64,000 bases of DNA from Reyranella humidisoli (GCF_019039055.1 NZ_JAHOPB010000001.1:496001-560000); one strand, 5' to 3'. Positions 8,772 through 19,512 are shown, counted from the first letter of the stretch. Made by a program: numbers and translations. The notes: a model not told the origin generated them from the letters alone.

Positions 8772-9989
8772 ATGACACCACTCGATACCGATATCCTTCT
8801 CGACTGGATTGTCCGCCGCGGTCTCGATGGCGTGGACGAGGCCCAGCTCCTGCGCGAATTCTGCGAGAAGTGCCGCGAAGCGGGCCTCATGCTCTCGCGG
8901 GCGCTGTCCTTCGTCGACACGCTTCATCCCGTGCACGAGGGCCGTATCTATCGCTGGCGCGACGATTCCGTCGAGGAGGAGGCCGCCACCGACTATGCGC
9001 GCACCGACCAGGGCGGTCCCGCCGCGGAGTCCTGGCAACGCAGCCCCTTCTTCCACCTGCTGCAGACCGGCGGCGATGAACTCAGACGGCGCATCGGCTT
9101 CGGCGACGCGATCGACTTCACCGTCGTGCAGGAGATGAAGGACGCCGGGTACACCGACTACGTCGTCTTCATCCATCGTTTCGCCGGCGATACCAAGATC
9201 GGCGACATGGACGGCGTCTATTCGGCCTGGTCGACGCGGCATTCCGAGGGCTTCAGCGACGCCAACATGGCGGCGCTGCGCCGACTGGTGCCGGCGCTGG
9301 CGCTCGCAATCAAGAGCGCGGCGCTGGCGCGCATCGCCGACACCCTGGTCCAGGTCTATCTCGGTCGCGACGCCGGACGGCGCGTGCTGGAGGGCAGCAT
9401 CCAGCGCGGCGTCGCCGACCGCATCGAGGCGGCGCTCTGGTTCTCCGACCTGCGCAGCTTCACCGCCATCACCGACACCGCCAAGCCCAGCGAGATCATC
9501 CCGCTGCTGAACGACTATGCCGAAGCGGTGATCACCGCGATCCACGAGGCCGGTGGCGACGTGCTGAAGCTGATCGGCGACGGCACGCTGGCGGTCTTCC
9601 GCGCCGACGATCCGGCCGAAGCCTGCCGCCGCGCGCTACGTGCCGAGGAAAACCTGCGGGCCCGCATGAAGGCGCTGAACGAACGGCGCCTTGCCGGCGA
9701 GCAGCCGATCACCACGGCCTATATCGGCCTGCATGTCGGCGAGGTCTTCTACGGCAATATCGGCAGCGTCGATCGCCTCGACTTCACGGTCGTGGGACCG
9801 GCCGTCAACGAGACCAGCCGCATCGCCTCGATGTGCCGCTCGGTCGACCGTCCGCTTCTCGTCTCGTCCACTTTTGCCGAGGCCCTTCCCACGGCCGAAC
9901 GCGACCGCCTGGTTTCCGTCGGCCGCTTCGCGCTGCGCGGCGTCGGCAAGGCGCAGGATCTCTTCACGATCGATCCCGCGTTGCTGTAG
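8772..9989 (+). CDS. Class III adenylate/guanylate cyclase with a novel-looking N-terminal region
   Basis: This 405-residue cytoplasmic protein carries a class III nucleotidyl cyclase domain at about 220-400. Both metal-binding aspartates are present (D226 in FSDLRSFT and D270 in GDGTLAVF). The purine-binding pair K266/D337 (LDFTVVG) and the transition-state pair N346/R350 (NETSRI) are also present, so an active adenylate cyclase is predicted. The first 200 residues lack membrane helices; they may be a sensory or dimerisation region, but I do not recognise a named domain. The gene starts 15 bases after the last ABC transporter gene and is probably in the same transcript, which could link cAMP to peptide uptake. 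Confidence 0.9.
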   Translation: MTPLDTDILLDWIVRRGLDGVDEAQLLREFCEKCREAGLMLSRALSFVDTLHPVHEGRIYRWRDDSVEEEAATDYARTDQGGPAAESWQRSPFFHLLQTGGDELRRRIGFGDAIDFTVVQEMKDAGYTDYVVFIHRFAGDTKIGDMDGVYSAWSTRHSEGFSDANMAALRRLVPALALAIKSAALARIADTLVQVYLGRDAGRRVLEGSIQRGVADRIEAALWFSDLRSFTAITDTAKPSEIIPLLNDYAEAVITAIHEAGGDVLKLIGDGTLAVFRADDPAEACRRALRAEENLRARMKALNERRLAGEQPITTAYIGLHVGEVFYGNIGSVDRLDFTVVGPAVNETSRIASMCRSVDRPLLVSSTFAEALPTAERDRLVSVGRFALRGVGKAQDLFTIDPALL

Positions 9990-10143
9990 TCGGTTAACTT
10001 ACAACCGAACCGGGATTCGACTGGCGAGATTTCATATCGCCCATAAAAATTCCGGATACCGGCTTGCGCCGGCTCCTTCCAAGTGCCTACGATGAAGGCA
10101 ATCACAAGCCGTCCAACGAGGCGGCCGTCCTTGGGAGGACAAC

Positions 10144-11463
10144 ATGGCCAAGACGAAGCGTCGTAGCGTGCTTAAGCTTGCCGGCGGTGCTGCCGCCGCT
10201 TCCATGGGCGGCATGGCCGCCATCCTTGCAACCGGCCGCATGCCCGCCTTCGCCCAGCAGAGAACGGTCCACTGGCTGAAGTGGGTCGATTTCGTGCCGG
10301 CCTCGGACACGCTGCTTCGCAGGGAGATGCTGCCCGAAGCCGAAAAGGCGCTGGGCGTGAAGATCAACCTCGAGACGGTCAACGGCAACGATCTGCAACC
10401 GCGGGTGACCGCCGGGATTCAGTCGGGCGCCGGTCCCGACCTGATCATGGCCTTCAACAACCAGACCTATCTCTACGCCAACAGCGTCGTCGATCTGACC
10501 GAGATCGCCGAGGCCGTCGGCAAGGAGCAGGGCGGCATGTACAAGTACGCCCGTGCCGTCTGCAGCGACGGCAAGATGTTCATGGGCATGCCCTGGGCGG
10601 TGATCGGCGGCATGATCGCCTATCGCAAGTCATGGTTCGAAGAGGCCGGCGCCACCAAGTTCCCCGAGACGTGGGAGCAGTACCGCGAAGTCGGCAAGAA
10701 GCTGAAGGCCAAGGGCCGGCCGATCGGCCAGACTCTGGGCCATACGTTCGGCGACGCGCCGGGCTTCACCTATCCCTACCTTTGGTCGTGGGGCGGCATG
10801 GAGGTCGATCCCTCCGGCAAGGTGATCATGAACAGCAAGGAGACGCTGGAATCGGTGAAGTTCATGCAGGGCTTCTGGAAGGACGCCCATGACGAGGGCG
10901 GGCTCGCCTGGGACGACACCAACAACAACCGCGCCTTCCTGTCCCAGACCATCTCGGCCACGCTGAACGGCGCGTCGATCTACATCGAAACGCTGCGCAA
11001 GCCCGACCAGTACAAGACCGAGAAGGGCGCGCCGATGCACACCGACATCCTGCATTCGCCGCTGCCCAAGGGACCGGCCGGACAGTTCGGGTTCCATCTT
11101 CTGCAGTCGCACATGCTCATGAAGTACTCGAAGAACCAGGCTCCCGCGAAGGAGTTCCTGAAGTGGATCCACACCGAGAAGAACTTCGAGAAATGGTTCG
11201 TCTCGCAGAAAGGCTTTGCCACGCCCTGCACGGAGAAGTGGGAGGGCCACAAGGTCTGGACCGACGATCCGGTCATGGCGCCCTTCAAGGTGGCGGCGAG
11301 GCTCGGCCAGGCGCCCGGCCATGCCGGACCGCCGAATGCCAAGGCCGCGGAGTCCCTGTCGAAGTACATCGTCACCGACATGTACGCCAAGGCGGTGCAG
11401 GGCATGCCCGCAGAGGATGCGGTGAAGTGGGCCGACGGCGAACTCAAGAAGATTTACGTCTGA
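10144..11463 (+). CDS. ABC transporter substrate-binding protein, family 1 (sugar/polyol type), Tat-exported
   Basis: This 439-residue periplasmic binding protein has a twin-arginine signal (KRRSVLKLAGG followed by a hydrophobic stretch and AFAQQ). The mature part has family 1 features such as VTAGIQSGAGPDLIMAFN near the N-terminus and an Asp/Trp-rich C-terminal lobe. A GGGAGGAC ribosome-binding site precedes the ATG. It heads a four-gene importer of the maltose/glycerol-3-phosphate class with two permeases and a MalK/UgpC-like ATPase. No catabolic gene adjoins it, so the ligand cannot be assigned. The 154-base gap before it contains short inverted repeats but no clear promoter. Confidence 0.93.
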   Translation: MAKTKRRSVLKLAGGAAAASMGGMAAILATGRMPAFAQQRTVHWLKWVDFVPASDTLLRREMLPEAEKALGVKINLETVNGNDLQPRVTAGIQSGAGPDLIMAFNNQTYLYANSVVDLTEIAEAVGKEQGGMYKYARAVCSDGKMFMGMPWAVIGGMIAYRKSWFEEAGATKFPETWEQYREVGKKLKAKGRPIGQTLGHTFGDAPGFTYPYLWSWGGMEVDPSGKVIMNSKETLESVKFMQGFWKDAHDEGGLAWDDTNNNRAFLSQTISATLNGASIYIETLRKPDQYKTEKGAPMHTDILHSPLPKGPAGQFGFHLLQSHMLMKYSKNQAPAKEFLKWIHTEKNFEKWFVSQKGFATPCTEKWEGHKVWTDDPVMAPFKVAARLGQAPGHAGPPNAKAAESLSKYIVTDMYAKAVQGMPAEDAVKWADGELKKIYV

Positions 11464-11491
11464 CCCCGGCCCGCTGACCGGCGCCCGGATC

Positions 11492-12421
11492 ATGGCTGCA
11501 AACGCAGTCGCGACAGCGGAGGGCAAGCGCCCCTCGCCTCGGTTGCGACGCCTCGAGGACGAGCGCTGGCTGGCGCTCGCCCTCCTCACGCCGACGGCGG
11601 TGCTGCTCGGCCTGTTCATCGCCTACCCATTCGTCGAGGGCGTGCTCCTGTCGCTCAGCAGCACCCGCGTCGGCCATCCCGGCGAATTCGTCGGGCTGAA
11701 GAACTTCCACAAGATCTGGAACGACAGCATCTTCCACACGACCATGTGGAACACGTTCTGGTACACGGGCGTGACGACGGTGTTCAAGCTGGCGCTGGGC
11801 CTGTGGCTGGCGCTCCTGCTCAACCGGCATTTCAGGGGCAAGGCGATCATCCGCGCCTTCATTCTGCTGCCCTTCATCATCCCGACGGTGCTGTCGACCT
11901 TCGCCTGGAAGTGGATGTTCGACCCGACCTTCAGCGTCATCAACTGGACGCTGTTCCAGTTGGGCCTGATCACCACCCGAATCAACTGGCTGGGCGATCC
12001 CGACCTCGCCATGACGTCGATCATCGTGATCAACGTCTGGCGCGGCGTGCCCTTCTTCGCCATCACCCTGCTGGCCGGCCTGCAGACCATCAGCCCCGAA
12101 CTCCACGAGGCCGCGGCCATCGACGGCGCCCGGCCCTGGTCGCGGTTCTGGCACGTGACCTGGCCATTGCTCATGCCTGTAACGTTGGTCGTGGTGCTGT
12201 TTTCGGTCATCCAGACTTTCGCCGATTTCCAGCTCGTCTACGTCATGACCGGCGGCGGCCCCGCCAACGCCACCCACCTCTTCGCCACCTATGCCTACCA
12301 GCTCGGTATCGGAACCGGCCTGCTGGCGGAGGGCGCCGCGATCTCGCTCGCGATGTTCCCGTTCCTCTTCATCATCGTGGTGGTGCAGCTCCTGTACATC
12401 CGCCGCGTGGAGACCCGCTGA
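11492..12421 (+). CDS. ABC transporter permease, MalF/UgpA type
   Basis: This 309-residue inner-membrane permease has six predicted helices. An N-terminal region begins at the DERWLALALLTPTAVLLGLF helix, and the EAA loop is ELHEAAAIDGARPWSRFWHV, the docking site for the ATPase. The stop overlaps the next start by one base (TGATG). It is the first permease of the family 1 sugar-type importer. Confidence 0.94.
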   Translation: MAANAVATAEGKRPSPRLRRLEDERWLALALLTPTAVLLGLFIAYPFVEGVLLSLSSTRVGHPGEFVGLKNFHKIWNDSIFHTTMWNTFWYTGVTTVFKLALGLWLALLLNRHFRGKAIIRAFILLPFIIPTVLSTFAWKWMFDPTFSVINWTLFQLGLITTRINWLGDPDLAMTSIIVINVWRGVPFFAITLLAGLQTISPELHEAAAIDGARPWSRFWHVTWPLLMPVTLVVVLFSVIQTFADFQLVYVMTGGGPANATHLFATYAYQLGIGTGLLAEGAAISLAMFPFLFIIVVVQLLYIRRVETR

Positions 12422-13272
12422 TGATCGAAGGCGCGCTCTGGCGGCGTTGGGTCTTCTACAACATCCCGCTGATCCTGTTCGTGTTCGTCCTGCTCTTCCC
12501 GTTCTACTGGATGATCATCACGACCTTCAGGCCCGACGGCGAGCTGTACCGGCCGTGGAACGCCGTCAACTACATGCCGTTCTGGACCAACAATCCGACC
12601 CTCGAACACATCTTCTATCTGTTCGAGGAGACCAACTTCATGCGCTGGATGTTCAACACGATGTTCATCGCGCTCGTGTCGACGGTGATCTCGCTGTTCT
12701 GCGGCGTGCTGGCCGGCTACGCGCTGGCCCGCCTCAACTTCCCCTATGCCGGCGGCCTCGGCACCGCGATCTTCATCACCTACCTGGTGCCGCAGACGCT
12801 GCTGTTCATCCCGCTGGCGGAGATCATCCGCAACTTCCAGCTGGGCGACACGCCGTGGTCGCTGATCCTGACCTATCCGACCTTCCTGATCCCCTTCTGC
12901 ACCTGGCTGATGATGGGCTACTTCAAGGCCATCCCGAAGGAGCTGGAGGAATGCGCGCGGATCGACGGCGCCTCGCGCTGGAAGGCGATGGTCTACATCG
13001 TCATCCCCGTCGCGGTGCCCGGCATCCTGTCGTCGGGCATCATCGCCTTCACGCTCTCGTGGAACGAATTCATCTACGCCCTCGTCTTCCTGTCCTCGCC
13101 GGACCAGAAGACGGTGCCCGTCGGCGTCACCTCGGAGCTGATCCGCGGCGATGTCTTCTTCTGGGGGCCGCTGATGGCCGGCGCCCTGCTGGGCTCGATC
13201 CCCGTCGCCATCGTCTACTCGTTCTTCGTCGAACACTATGTCTCGGGCCTCACGGGCTCGGTCAAGGGATAG
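12421..13272 (+). CDS. ABC transporter permease, MalG/UgpE type
   Basis: This 283-residue second permease starts at the ATG at 12421, which shares its first base with the stop of the previous gene. It has six membrane helices. Its EAA loop is ELEECARIDGASRWKAMVYI, and it ends with VEHYVSGLTGSVKG, typical of MalG-like proteins. It forms the translocation pore with the MalF-like subunit. Confidence 0.94.
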   Translation: MIEGALWRRWVFYNIPLILFVFVLLFPFYWMIITTFRPDGELYRPWNAVNYMPFWTNNPTLEHIFYLFEETNFMRWMFNTMFIALVSTVISLFCGVLAGYALARLNFPYAGGLGTAIFITYLVPQTLLFIPLAEIIRNFQLGDTPWSLILTYPTFLIPFCTWLMMGYFKAIPKELEECARIDGASRWKAMVYIVIPVAVPGILSSGIIAFTLSWNEFIYALVFLSSPDQKTVPVGVTSELIRGDVFFWGPLMAGALLGSIPVAIVYSFFVEHYVSGLTGSVKG

Positions 13273-13278
13273 CGCATC

Positions 13279-14370
<1,092 letters not shown>

Positions 14371-14407
14371 ACGAAACGAAACACCCCGACGTTTCGACCG
14401 GAGCGCG

Positions 14408-15262
14408 CTACGGCGCCGGCCCGGTCCACGCCTCCAGCACGTCCCACTTGGCCTTGCGCTGCTCGTCGCGCGACTTCTTGAAGTCGTGACCGAACGGGGC
14501 AGTGTCGAACGAGCCGTAGGTCGGGTTGGCGAGCATCAGCCATTGCCGGCCCCAGTAGGGCTGGCCGGCCTCGAAGGCCTTCATGCGATCGGCCTCGCTG
14601 GTGCGATAGCGGTCGTCGAAGTCGCCGAAATTGTCGCCGATGTTCAGCAGGACGCGGTAGTCCTTCGCGATGACGGCGCGGCGCGTGCCCTTGGCGCCGG
14701 TCCAGTCAGGCTTCTCGCCCTGCATCAGGAAGGTGTCGACGTTCCCGCCCATGGGAAAGCCGAGCTTCTGCATGTTCTCGCGCGTGTCCTTCTCGGTCTC
14801 CACGCCGCGGTTGGTGACGTAGAAGACCTTCACGCCCTTCGAGTCGGCATACTTGGTGAACTCCACCGCGCCCGGGATCGCGGTCGAGACCTGCGCGGCG
14901 CAGAACTGGTTCCAGCTCCTGGTGCTGAAGCTCTGGTTCGCCCGCATCATCCAGACCTGGTACTTCGAATTGTCGAGCAGCGTCTCGTCGACATCGATTA
15001 CCACCGCGGGCGGCAGGTTCGCGAAATCGCCCGTCTGCTCCGCCGGCGCCGCCGTCCAGCCCTTGTCGGCCAGCGCCTCGTCGAGCCGGACGCGCGCGAG
15101 GGCGAACACCGTGAGCGCGTTGGCCTTGTACTCGACGGCGCGCTGCGTCCACAAAGTCGCCAGCAGCATGTCACTTGCGACCGGCGCGTCCTGGGCACGT
15201 ATGGTCCCGCCCGTCAGGGACGCGAGCAGGAGACCGAGGATCAGGGTCTTGTGCATTCTCAT
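14408..15262 (-). CDS. Exported HAD-superfamily acid phosphatase (subfamily IIIB, e(P4)-like)
   Basis: This 284-residue protein has a Sec signal (MRMHKTLILGLLLASLTGG, cleaved near IRA-QD) and no lipobox, so it is probably periplasmic and soluble. The HAD motif I is VIDVDETLLDN with D90 and D92. Motif IV is NIGDNFGDFDD, preceded by the lysine of VIAKDYRVLL. Relatives dephosphorylate nucleoside monophosphates and other phosphomonoesters outside the cytoplasm. Its ATG overlaps the stop of the adenosine deaminase gene by four bases, making it the last gene of the nucleoside operon. The inferred role is to release nucleosides from nucleotides for the BMP-type importer. Confidence 0.9.
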   Translation of the reverse strand: MRMHKTLILGLLLASLTGGTIRAQDAPVASDMLLATLWTQRAVEYKANALTVFALARVRLDEALADKGWTAAPAEQTGDFANLPPAVVIDVDETLLDNSKYQVWMMRANQSFSTRSWNQFCAAQVSTAIPGAVEFTKYADSKGVKVFYVTNRGVETEKDTRENMQKLGFPMGGNVDTFLMQGEKPDWTGAKGTRRAVIAKDYRVLLNIGDNFGDFDDRYRTSEADRMKAFEAGQPYWGRQWLMLANPTYGSFDTAPFGHDFKKSRDEQRKAKWDVLEAWTGPAP

Positions 15263-16218
15263 GGTGTCACCTCCTCCAGCAAACGCCGTTTCGTTGCTTC
15301 ATCGGCGAAAGATGCCTCGATCGTCGTGCGAGCAATGGCCCGCAGATGCCGCTCGTCGAGCCCGGAGAGATCGTATTCGGTTCCGAGCGTGGTGTGGAAA
15401 AAGGGCGGATCGTCGGAGTTCAGCGTGACGCGCACACCCGCCGCGATCAGGCGATGCAGCGGATGCGAGGCCCGGTCGGGATAGAGACCCAGCGCGATGT
15501 TGCTGCCGGGGCAGACTTCGAGGACGATCCCGCGCCGCGCCAGCTCCTCCATCAGCGCCGGATCGTCGGCCGAACGCACGCCATGTCCGATGCGCGTCAC
15601 CGGCAGGTCGCGGATCGAGGCCCAGACGCTGTCAGGCCCCAGCACCTCGCCGGCATGCACGGTGCAGCCATAGCCGCTCTCGTGCGCGTGCTGGTAGGCC
15701 GGCGCGAAATCGATGGGGGCGAACTTGGCCTCGTCGCCGCCCATGCCGAAGCCCACCACATAGGGATGCGGTTCGGCGATCATCGCCTGGACCATCGCGT
15801 CGGCGCGCTCCGGCCCGAGATGGCGGATGCAGATGATGATGATGCGGCCGACGATCCCGAAGTCCCGCTCGGCATCGTCGATGCCCTCGACCAGCGCGGC
15901 CAGCCAGGCGGCATAGGGGATGCCGAGCGCGGCCGGCCTCTCGGGCGAGCAGAACATCTCGACATAGACCGCGCCCTCGCCCGCCGCGCCGGCCAGGTAG
16001 GTGTAGATCACGTCACGAAAGTCGCGCGCCGTCTTCAGGGCCGTGCAGACGCGGTCGTAGGACTGGAGGAAGCTCCAGAAATCCGTCCAGGCGTAGTGGC
16101 CCTTCTCGTCGAACAGGTTCGGCGGCAAGACGAGCCCGTTGCGTTCGGCCAGCGCGACGGCGAGCTTCGGCGGGATCGACCCTTCGAGATGGCAGTGGAT
16201 TTCGGCCTTGGGAATCAC
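15259..16218 (-). CDS. add: Adenosine deaminase
   Basis: This 319-residue enzyme is predicted to hydrolyse adenosine (and deoxyadenosine) to inosine plus ammonia. Zinc ligands are visible in EIHCHLEGS (H8, H10), CTVHAGE, RIGHGVRS and LNSDDPPFF near the C-terminus. The start is a GTG at 16218, which overlaps the stop of the dioxygenase gene as GTGA; it puts the first zinc motif seven residues from the N-terminus, as usual for the family. Its product inosine is a substrate for the purine nucleoside phosphorylase of the same operon. Adenine deaminase is a related alternative that sequence alone does not fully exclude. Confidence 0.88.
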   Translation of the reverse strand: MIPKAEIHCHLEGSIPPKLAVALAERNGLVLPPNLFDEKGHYAWTDFWSFLQSYDRVCTALKTARDFRDVIYTYLAGAAGEGAVYVEMFCSPERPAALGIPYAAWLAALVEGIDDAERDFGIVGRIIIICIRHLGPERADAMVQAMIAEPHPYVVGFGMGGDEAKFAPIDFAPAYQHAHESGYGCTVHAGEVLGPDSVWASIRDLPVTRIGHGVRSADDPALMEELARRGIVLEVCPGSNIALGLYPDRASHPLHRLIAAGVRVTLNSDDPPFFHTTLGTEYDLSGLDERHLRAIARTTIEASFADEATKRRLLEEVTP

Positions 16219-17006
16219 GCAAATCCTCGGAGCGGCAGGTCGGGTCGTTGCAGCCAGTTGTCGTCGGGATAATCGGCCCGACCGTCGATCAGGTGCAAGC
16301 TGTAGGCGTGGCGCGGCCGCGGCGAGCGGTTGGCGGTGCTGGCATGGGGCAGCAGCCCGTGCAGGACGATGAGAGCGCCGCGCCGGACTTCGAGCGCTAC
16401 CGGTTCGACGGCCGGCCACGGCGTTGCATCGAGCGTCCGGGTGACGAGGTCGCCGTCCTGGTAGCCGAACCACTGCCACAGCGGACCGCGATGGGCGCCC
16501 GGCAGGGCGGTCAGGCAACCATTGTCCCGGTCCGCGTCGTCGAGGGCGATCCAGAAGCCGGTCACGCTCGGCGGATCGGTCCGCAGGAACGTGGCATCCT
16601 GATGCCAGCCGACTTCGGCGCCGACATGCGGCTGCTTGAAGAGATACATCGACTGAAGCAACAGCGGCGCTTTCAGGCCGAGTTCACCCGCCAGGGCGGC
16701 CAAACGCGGCTGGCGTGAGAAGCGGTCGAACACCGGATCGAGATCGTGCAGGGCGTGGCCGATCTTGTTCAGCTGGCTGGCTGCCTTCTCCTCGACGAAG
16801 AAGCGGATGGCGCCGCCGGACTCCCGGAAATAGCGATCCCGGGCATGGGCCTGATCCAGCGTCGAGAAGGCGGTAGGCGCGGCGCCGGGTTGGAATCCGG
16901 CGACCATTTCGGCGGCGCGCGCCTTGAGCGCCTCGCACTCGGCGGCCGTCGCGAAATCCGGCAGTACTGCGAAGCCGTCGCGCGCATAGGCGGCGAGGTC
17001 GATCAC
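16215..17006 (-). CDS. PHYHD1-like Fe(II)/2-oxoglutarate dioxygenase within the nucleoside operon
   Basis: This 263-residue protein belongs to the phytanoyl-CoA dioxygenase superfamily. The iron facial triad is H135/D137 (GWHQDATF) and H221 (LHGLLPHAS), and R232 in [13 protein letters not shown] is a likely 2-oxoglutarate anchor. Segments such as [15 protein letters not shown] and [14 protein letters not shown] resemble animal PHYHD1, an orphan member, more than lipid-acting PhyH; this comparison is from memory. It starts with a GTG overlapping the deoA stop, and its own stop overlaps the add start, so it is translated as part of the nucleoside operon. A substrate among nucleosides, nucleobases or their sugar moieties is inference; no direct evidence of substrate is visible. 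Confidence 0.88.
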   Translation of the reverse strand: MIDLAAYARDGFAVLPDFATAAECEALKARAAEMVAGFQPGAAPTAFSTLDQAHARDRYFRESGGAIRFFVEEKAASQLNKIGHALHDLDPVFDRFSRQPRLAALAGELGLKAPLLLQSMYLFKQPHVGAEVGWHQDATFLRTDPPSVTGFWIALDDADRDNGCLTALPGAHRGPLWQWFGYQDGDLVTRTLDATPWPAVEPVALEVRRGALIVLHGLLPHASTANRSPRPRHAYSLHLIDGRADYPDDNWLQRPDLPLRGFA

Positions 17007-18331
17007 AAAGCCACCCGCTCCATGATCGCCGGCCGGGGCGGCGGCGGACGGTCATCGATACGAACCGCTTGCCGTATCAGGGCGATCGCCTCGTCGGCCT
17101 CGGCGTCGCTGGCGGCATGGACGAGGCAGAGCGGCTCGCCGCTGCGGATCTCCTGGCCGACGGCTGCGAACCCACTGAGGCCGACCGACGTATCGATGGC
17201 GTCGTCGGCATGACGGCGCCCGCCCCCCAGCGCCACGACGGCGATGCCGACCTCGCGAGCATTCATGCCGACGACATGGCCGGATTGCTCGGCCGTGCAG
17301 GGCTTCACGACGGCTGCGTGGCCGAGGTAGCGGGAACTGTGTTCCAGGAAGTCGTCGGGACCGCCCAGTGCCGAGACCATGCGGGCAAAGGTCTCCGCCG
17401 CGCGGCCGTCGGCCAGCGCCGCGTCGGCCTTCACCCGGCCCTCTCCTACATCGGCCGCCAGCTTGCCCAGGAACAGCATCTCGGCCGCCAGAGCCATCGT
17501 CACCTCGTGCAGGCGTGGCTCGCGCGGGCCATCGCCGGTGAGATAGGCCACCGTTTCGGCGACCTCGAGCGCGTTGCCAACCTCGCGGCCCAGCACGCAA
17601 TCCATGTCGGTGATCAGCGCGACCGTCGGCAGCCCGGCCCGGTTCGCCACGTCGACGATGCTGCGCGCGAGATCGCGTGCCATCGGCTCGGTATCGCAGA
17701 AGGCGCCGGATCCGCACTTCACGTCCATCACCAACCCGTCGAGCCCTTCGGCGACCTTCTTGCTGAGGATCGAACTCACCAGCAGCGGGATCGATTCGAC
17801 GCTGCCGGTGACGTCGCGCGTCGCATAGAGGCGCCGGTCGGCCGGCGCCAGATCGTCGGTCTGGCCGATCACGGCACAGCCGACCTCGCGCACGACGCTA
17901 CGGAACGTGTCGATGTCGGGTTGGGTCTGGTAGCCCGAGATGGCGGAGAGCTTGTCGAGCGTGCCGCCGGTATGGCCGAGGCCGCGGCCGGAAATCATCG
18001 GCACGAAACCGCCGCAGGCCGCCACGATGGGCGCCAGCATCAGGCTCACCTTGTCGCCGACCCCGCCGCTCGAATGCTTGTCGAGCACCGGCCCGGGCAG
18101 GTCGAGGTCGCGCCAGTCGAGCATCAGGCCCGAGCGCGCGAGGCCCAGGGTCAGCGCGACGCGCTCGGGCACCGTCATGCCGCGGAAGAACACGGTCATC
18201 GCAAAGGCGGCGACCTGGCCCTCAGTCAGGCTGCCGTCGTGGATGCCGCGCACGACGAAGGCGATCTCCTCCGCGCTGAGTTCGTGGCCGTCGCGCTTGC
18301 GGCGGATGATTTCCTGCGGCAGCAGGCTCAT
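17003..18331 (-). CDS. deoA: Thymidine phosphorylase
   Basis: This 442-residue enzyme splits thymidine and deoxyuridine with phosphate into a base and deoxyribose 1-phosphate. It begins [19 protein letters not shown], the typical N-terminus. It has the pyrimidine phosphorylase signature region around [20 protein letters not shown] and the [10 protein letters not shown] loop. Length is close to the usual 440. The ATG overlaps the stop of the purine nucleoside phosphorylase gene (ATGA), and its own stop overlaps the dioxygenase start. With cytidine deaminase and the phosphorylase upstream it covers pyrimidine and purine nucleoside breakdown. Confidence 0.96.
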   Translation of the reverse strand: MSLLPQEIIRRKRDGHELSAEEIAFVVRGIHDGSLTEGQVAAFAMTVFFRGMTVPERVALTLGLARSGLMLDWRDLDLPGPVLDKHSSGGVGDKVSLMLAPIVAACGGFVPMISGRGLGHTGGTLDKLSAISGYQTQPDIDTFRSVVREVGCAVIGQTDDLAPADRRLYATRDVTGSVESIPLLVSSILSKKVAEGLDGLVMDVKCGSGAFCDTEPMARDLARSIVDVANRAGLPTVALITDMDCVLGREVGNALEVAETVAYLTGDGPREPRLHEVTMALAAEMLFLGKLAADVGEGRVKADAALADGRAAETFARMVSALGGPDDFLEHSSRYLGHAAVVKPCTAEQSGHVVGMNAREVGIAVVALGGGRRHADDAIDTSVGLSGFAAVGQEIRSGEPLCLVHAASDAEADEAIALIRQAVRIDDRPPPPRPAIMERVAL

Positions 18332-19119
18332 GCGTATCGCTCCAGGAAGGTCCGCAGCAGCAGGCGCACCTTGCCGGCCGCCGCGGCCGCGACCGACAGG
18401 GTCTGTTCGTGAGCCAGCACGCCCGGCACCAGGCCCGCGGCATAGTTGGTCATCAGCGACAGCGCCGCCACCTTCAGCCCGGCGTGGCGCGCCAGGATGG
18501 TCTCGGGGGCCGTCGACATGCCCACGGCATCGGCGCCCAACACGCGGGCGGCGCGGATCTCGGCGGGGGTCTCGAAGCTCGGCCCGCTGAAGAAGATATA
18601 GACGCCCTCGTGGCACACGACGTTCGCCGCCTTGGCCGCCTCCAGCAGCCTGCTGCGCAGTGCGGGATCGTAGGCATCCACCATGTCGACGAAGCGGCTG
18701 TCGCCCGGCCCGACGCCGAACAGCGGATTGATGCCGGCAAAATTGATGTGATCGCCGATCGCCATCACCGAGCCCGGCGGCATGTCGAGCCGAAGGCTGC
18801 CGGCGGCATTGGTCTGCAGCAGGGTCTCGCAGCCGAGCTTCGCGACGGCATCGATGGCGCCCCGCATCTCGTCGGCCTTGCCGCGCTCGTAGTAATGCGC
18901 GCGGCCCTGCATCACCGCGACGGGAGTCGGGCCGACATGGCCCAGCACCAGGCGGCCGGCATGACCACCGACTGTAGGCTGCGGAAAGCCCGGCAGGTCG
19001 GCATAGGGAATGGTGGCGATCTCCGTCACCTCCTCGACGAAGCTGCCAAGCCCGGAGCCGAGGATGAGGGCGACCTTTGGCCGGAAGCCCGGCGCCGCGC
19101 GTTCGAGAACGTCGTTCAT
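18328..19119 (-). CDS. Purine nucleoside phosphorylase (trimeric, class I)
   Basis: This 263-residue enzyme cleaves inosine and guanosine with phosphate to the free purine and ribose 1-phosphate. Characteristic segments are [10 protein letters not shown] at the phosphate site, [30 protein letters not shown] and VGMSTAPE. The asparagine in LMTNYAAG is expected to read the 6-oxo group, indicating inosine/guanosine preference. The start at 19119 overlaps the cdd stop by four bases. It follows adenosine deaminase in the reaction order, although not in gene order. Confidence 0.94.
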   Translation of the reverse strand: MNDVLERAAPGFRPKVALILGSGLGSFVEEVTEIATIPYADLPGFPQPTVGGHAGRLVLGHVGPTPVAVMQGRAHYYERGKADEMRGAIDAVAKLGCETLLQTNAAGSLRLDMPPGSVMAIGDHINFAGINPLFGVGPGDSRFVDMVDAYDPALRSRLLEAAKAANVVCHEGVYIFFSGPSFETPAEIRAARVLGADAVGMSTAPETILARHAGLKVAALSLMTNYAAGLVPGVLAHEQTLSVAAAAAGKVRLLLRTFLERYA

Positions 19120-19511
19120 GGCCTGGCGACGTGATGAGGGCCGAAGGACATCGGCAGGAGTTGCCCCAGCGTCACCGTGCGATGCAGCCCGTCGGGGCCG
19201 CAGAGATGGATGGGCACATCGTCGGCCGCGAACTCGCGCAGCTTCTGCCGGCAGCCCCCGCAGGGCGTGATGACTTCCGGTCCGGGGCCGACCACGACGC
19301 ATTCGAGGATGCGCCTGTGGCCCGACGCGACCAGCGACGCGATGGCGCCCGCCTCGGCGCAAAGCCCCTGCGGATAGGCCGCGTTCTCGACGTTGCAGCC
19401 ACCGTGGATCGAACCGTCCTCGGCGCGCAGGGCGGCGCCGACATGGAACTTCGAATAGGGCGCATGGGCCCGCAGCATCATGCGCTGCGCCAGACGGAGA
19501 AGGTCGTCCAT
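19116..19511 (-). CDS. cdd: Cytidine deaminase
   Basis: This 131-residue enzyme converts cytidine and deoxycytidine to uridine and deoxyuridine. It is of the short tetrameric type. [10 protein letters not shown] lies in the N-terminal part, the catalytic [15 protein letters not shown] segment carries the first zinc cysteine and the general-acid glutamate, and PCGGCRQKL supplies the other two zinc cysteines. One base separates it from the upstream permease gene, and it overlaps the phosphorylase gene by four bases downstream. Confidence 0.96.
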   Translation of the reverse strand: MDDLLRLAQRMMLRAHAPYSKFHVGAALRAEDGSIHGGCNVENAAYPQGLCAEAGAIASLVASGHRRILECVVVGPGPEVITPCGGCRQKLREFAADDVPIHLCGPDGLHRTVTLGQLLPMSFGPHHVARP

Positions 19512-19512
19512 C

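Noticed and set aside
7704-9545. A 613-codon open frame on the minus strand opposite the OppF and cyclase genes
   Set aside because: The plus-strand genes have intact catalytic motifs; the opposite frame has biased composition and no motif.
9990-10143. Promoter or riboswitch upstream of the sugar-type importer
   Set aside because: Short stems (TCGGTT/AACCGA and CCGG/CCGG) occur, but I found no convincing -35/-10 pair and no aptamer consensus.
14371-14407. Possible bidirectional terminator between convergent genes
   Set aside because: Only a six-base CGAAAC/GTTTCG stem with an eight-base loop and no U-run on either strand.
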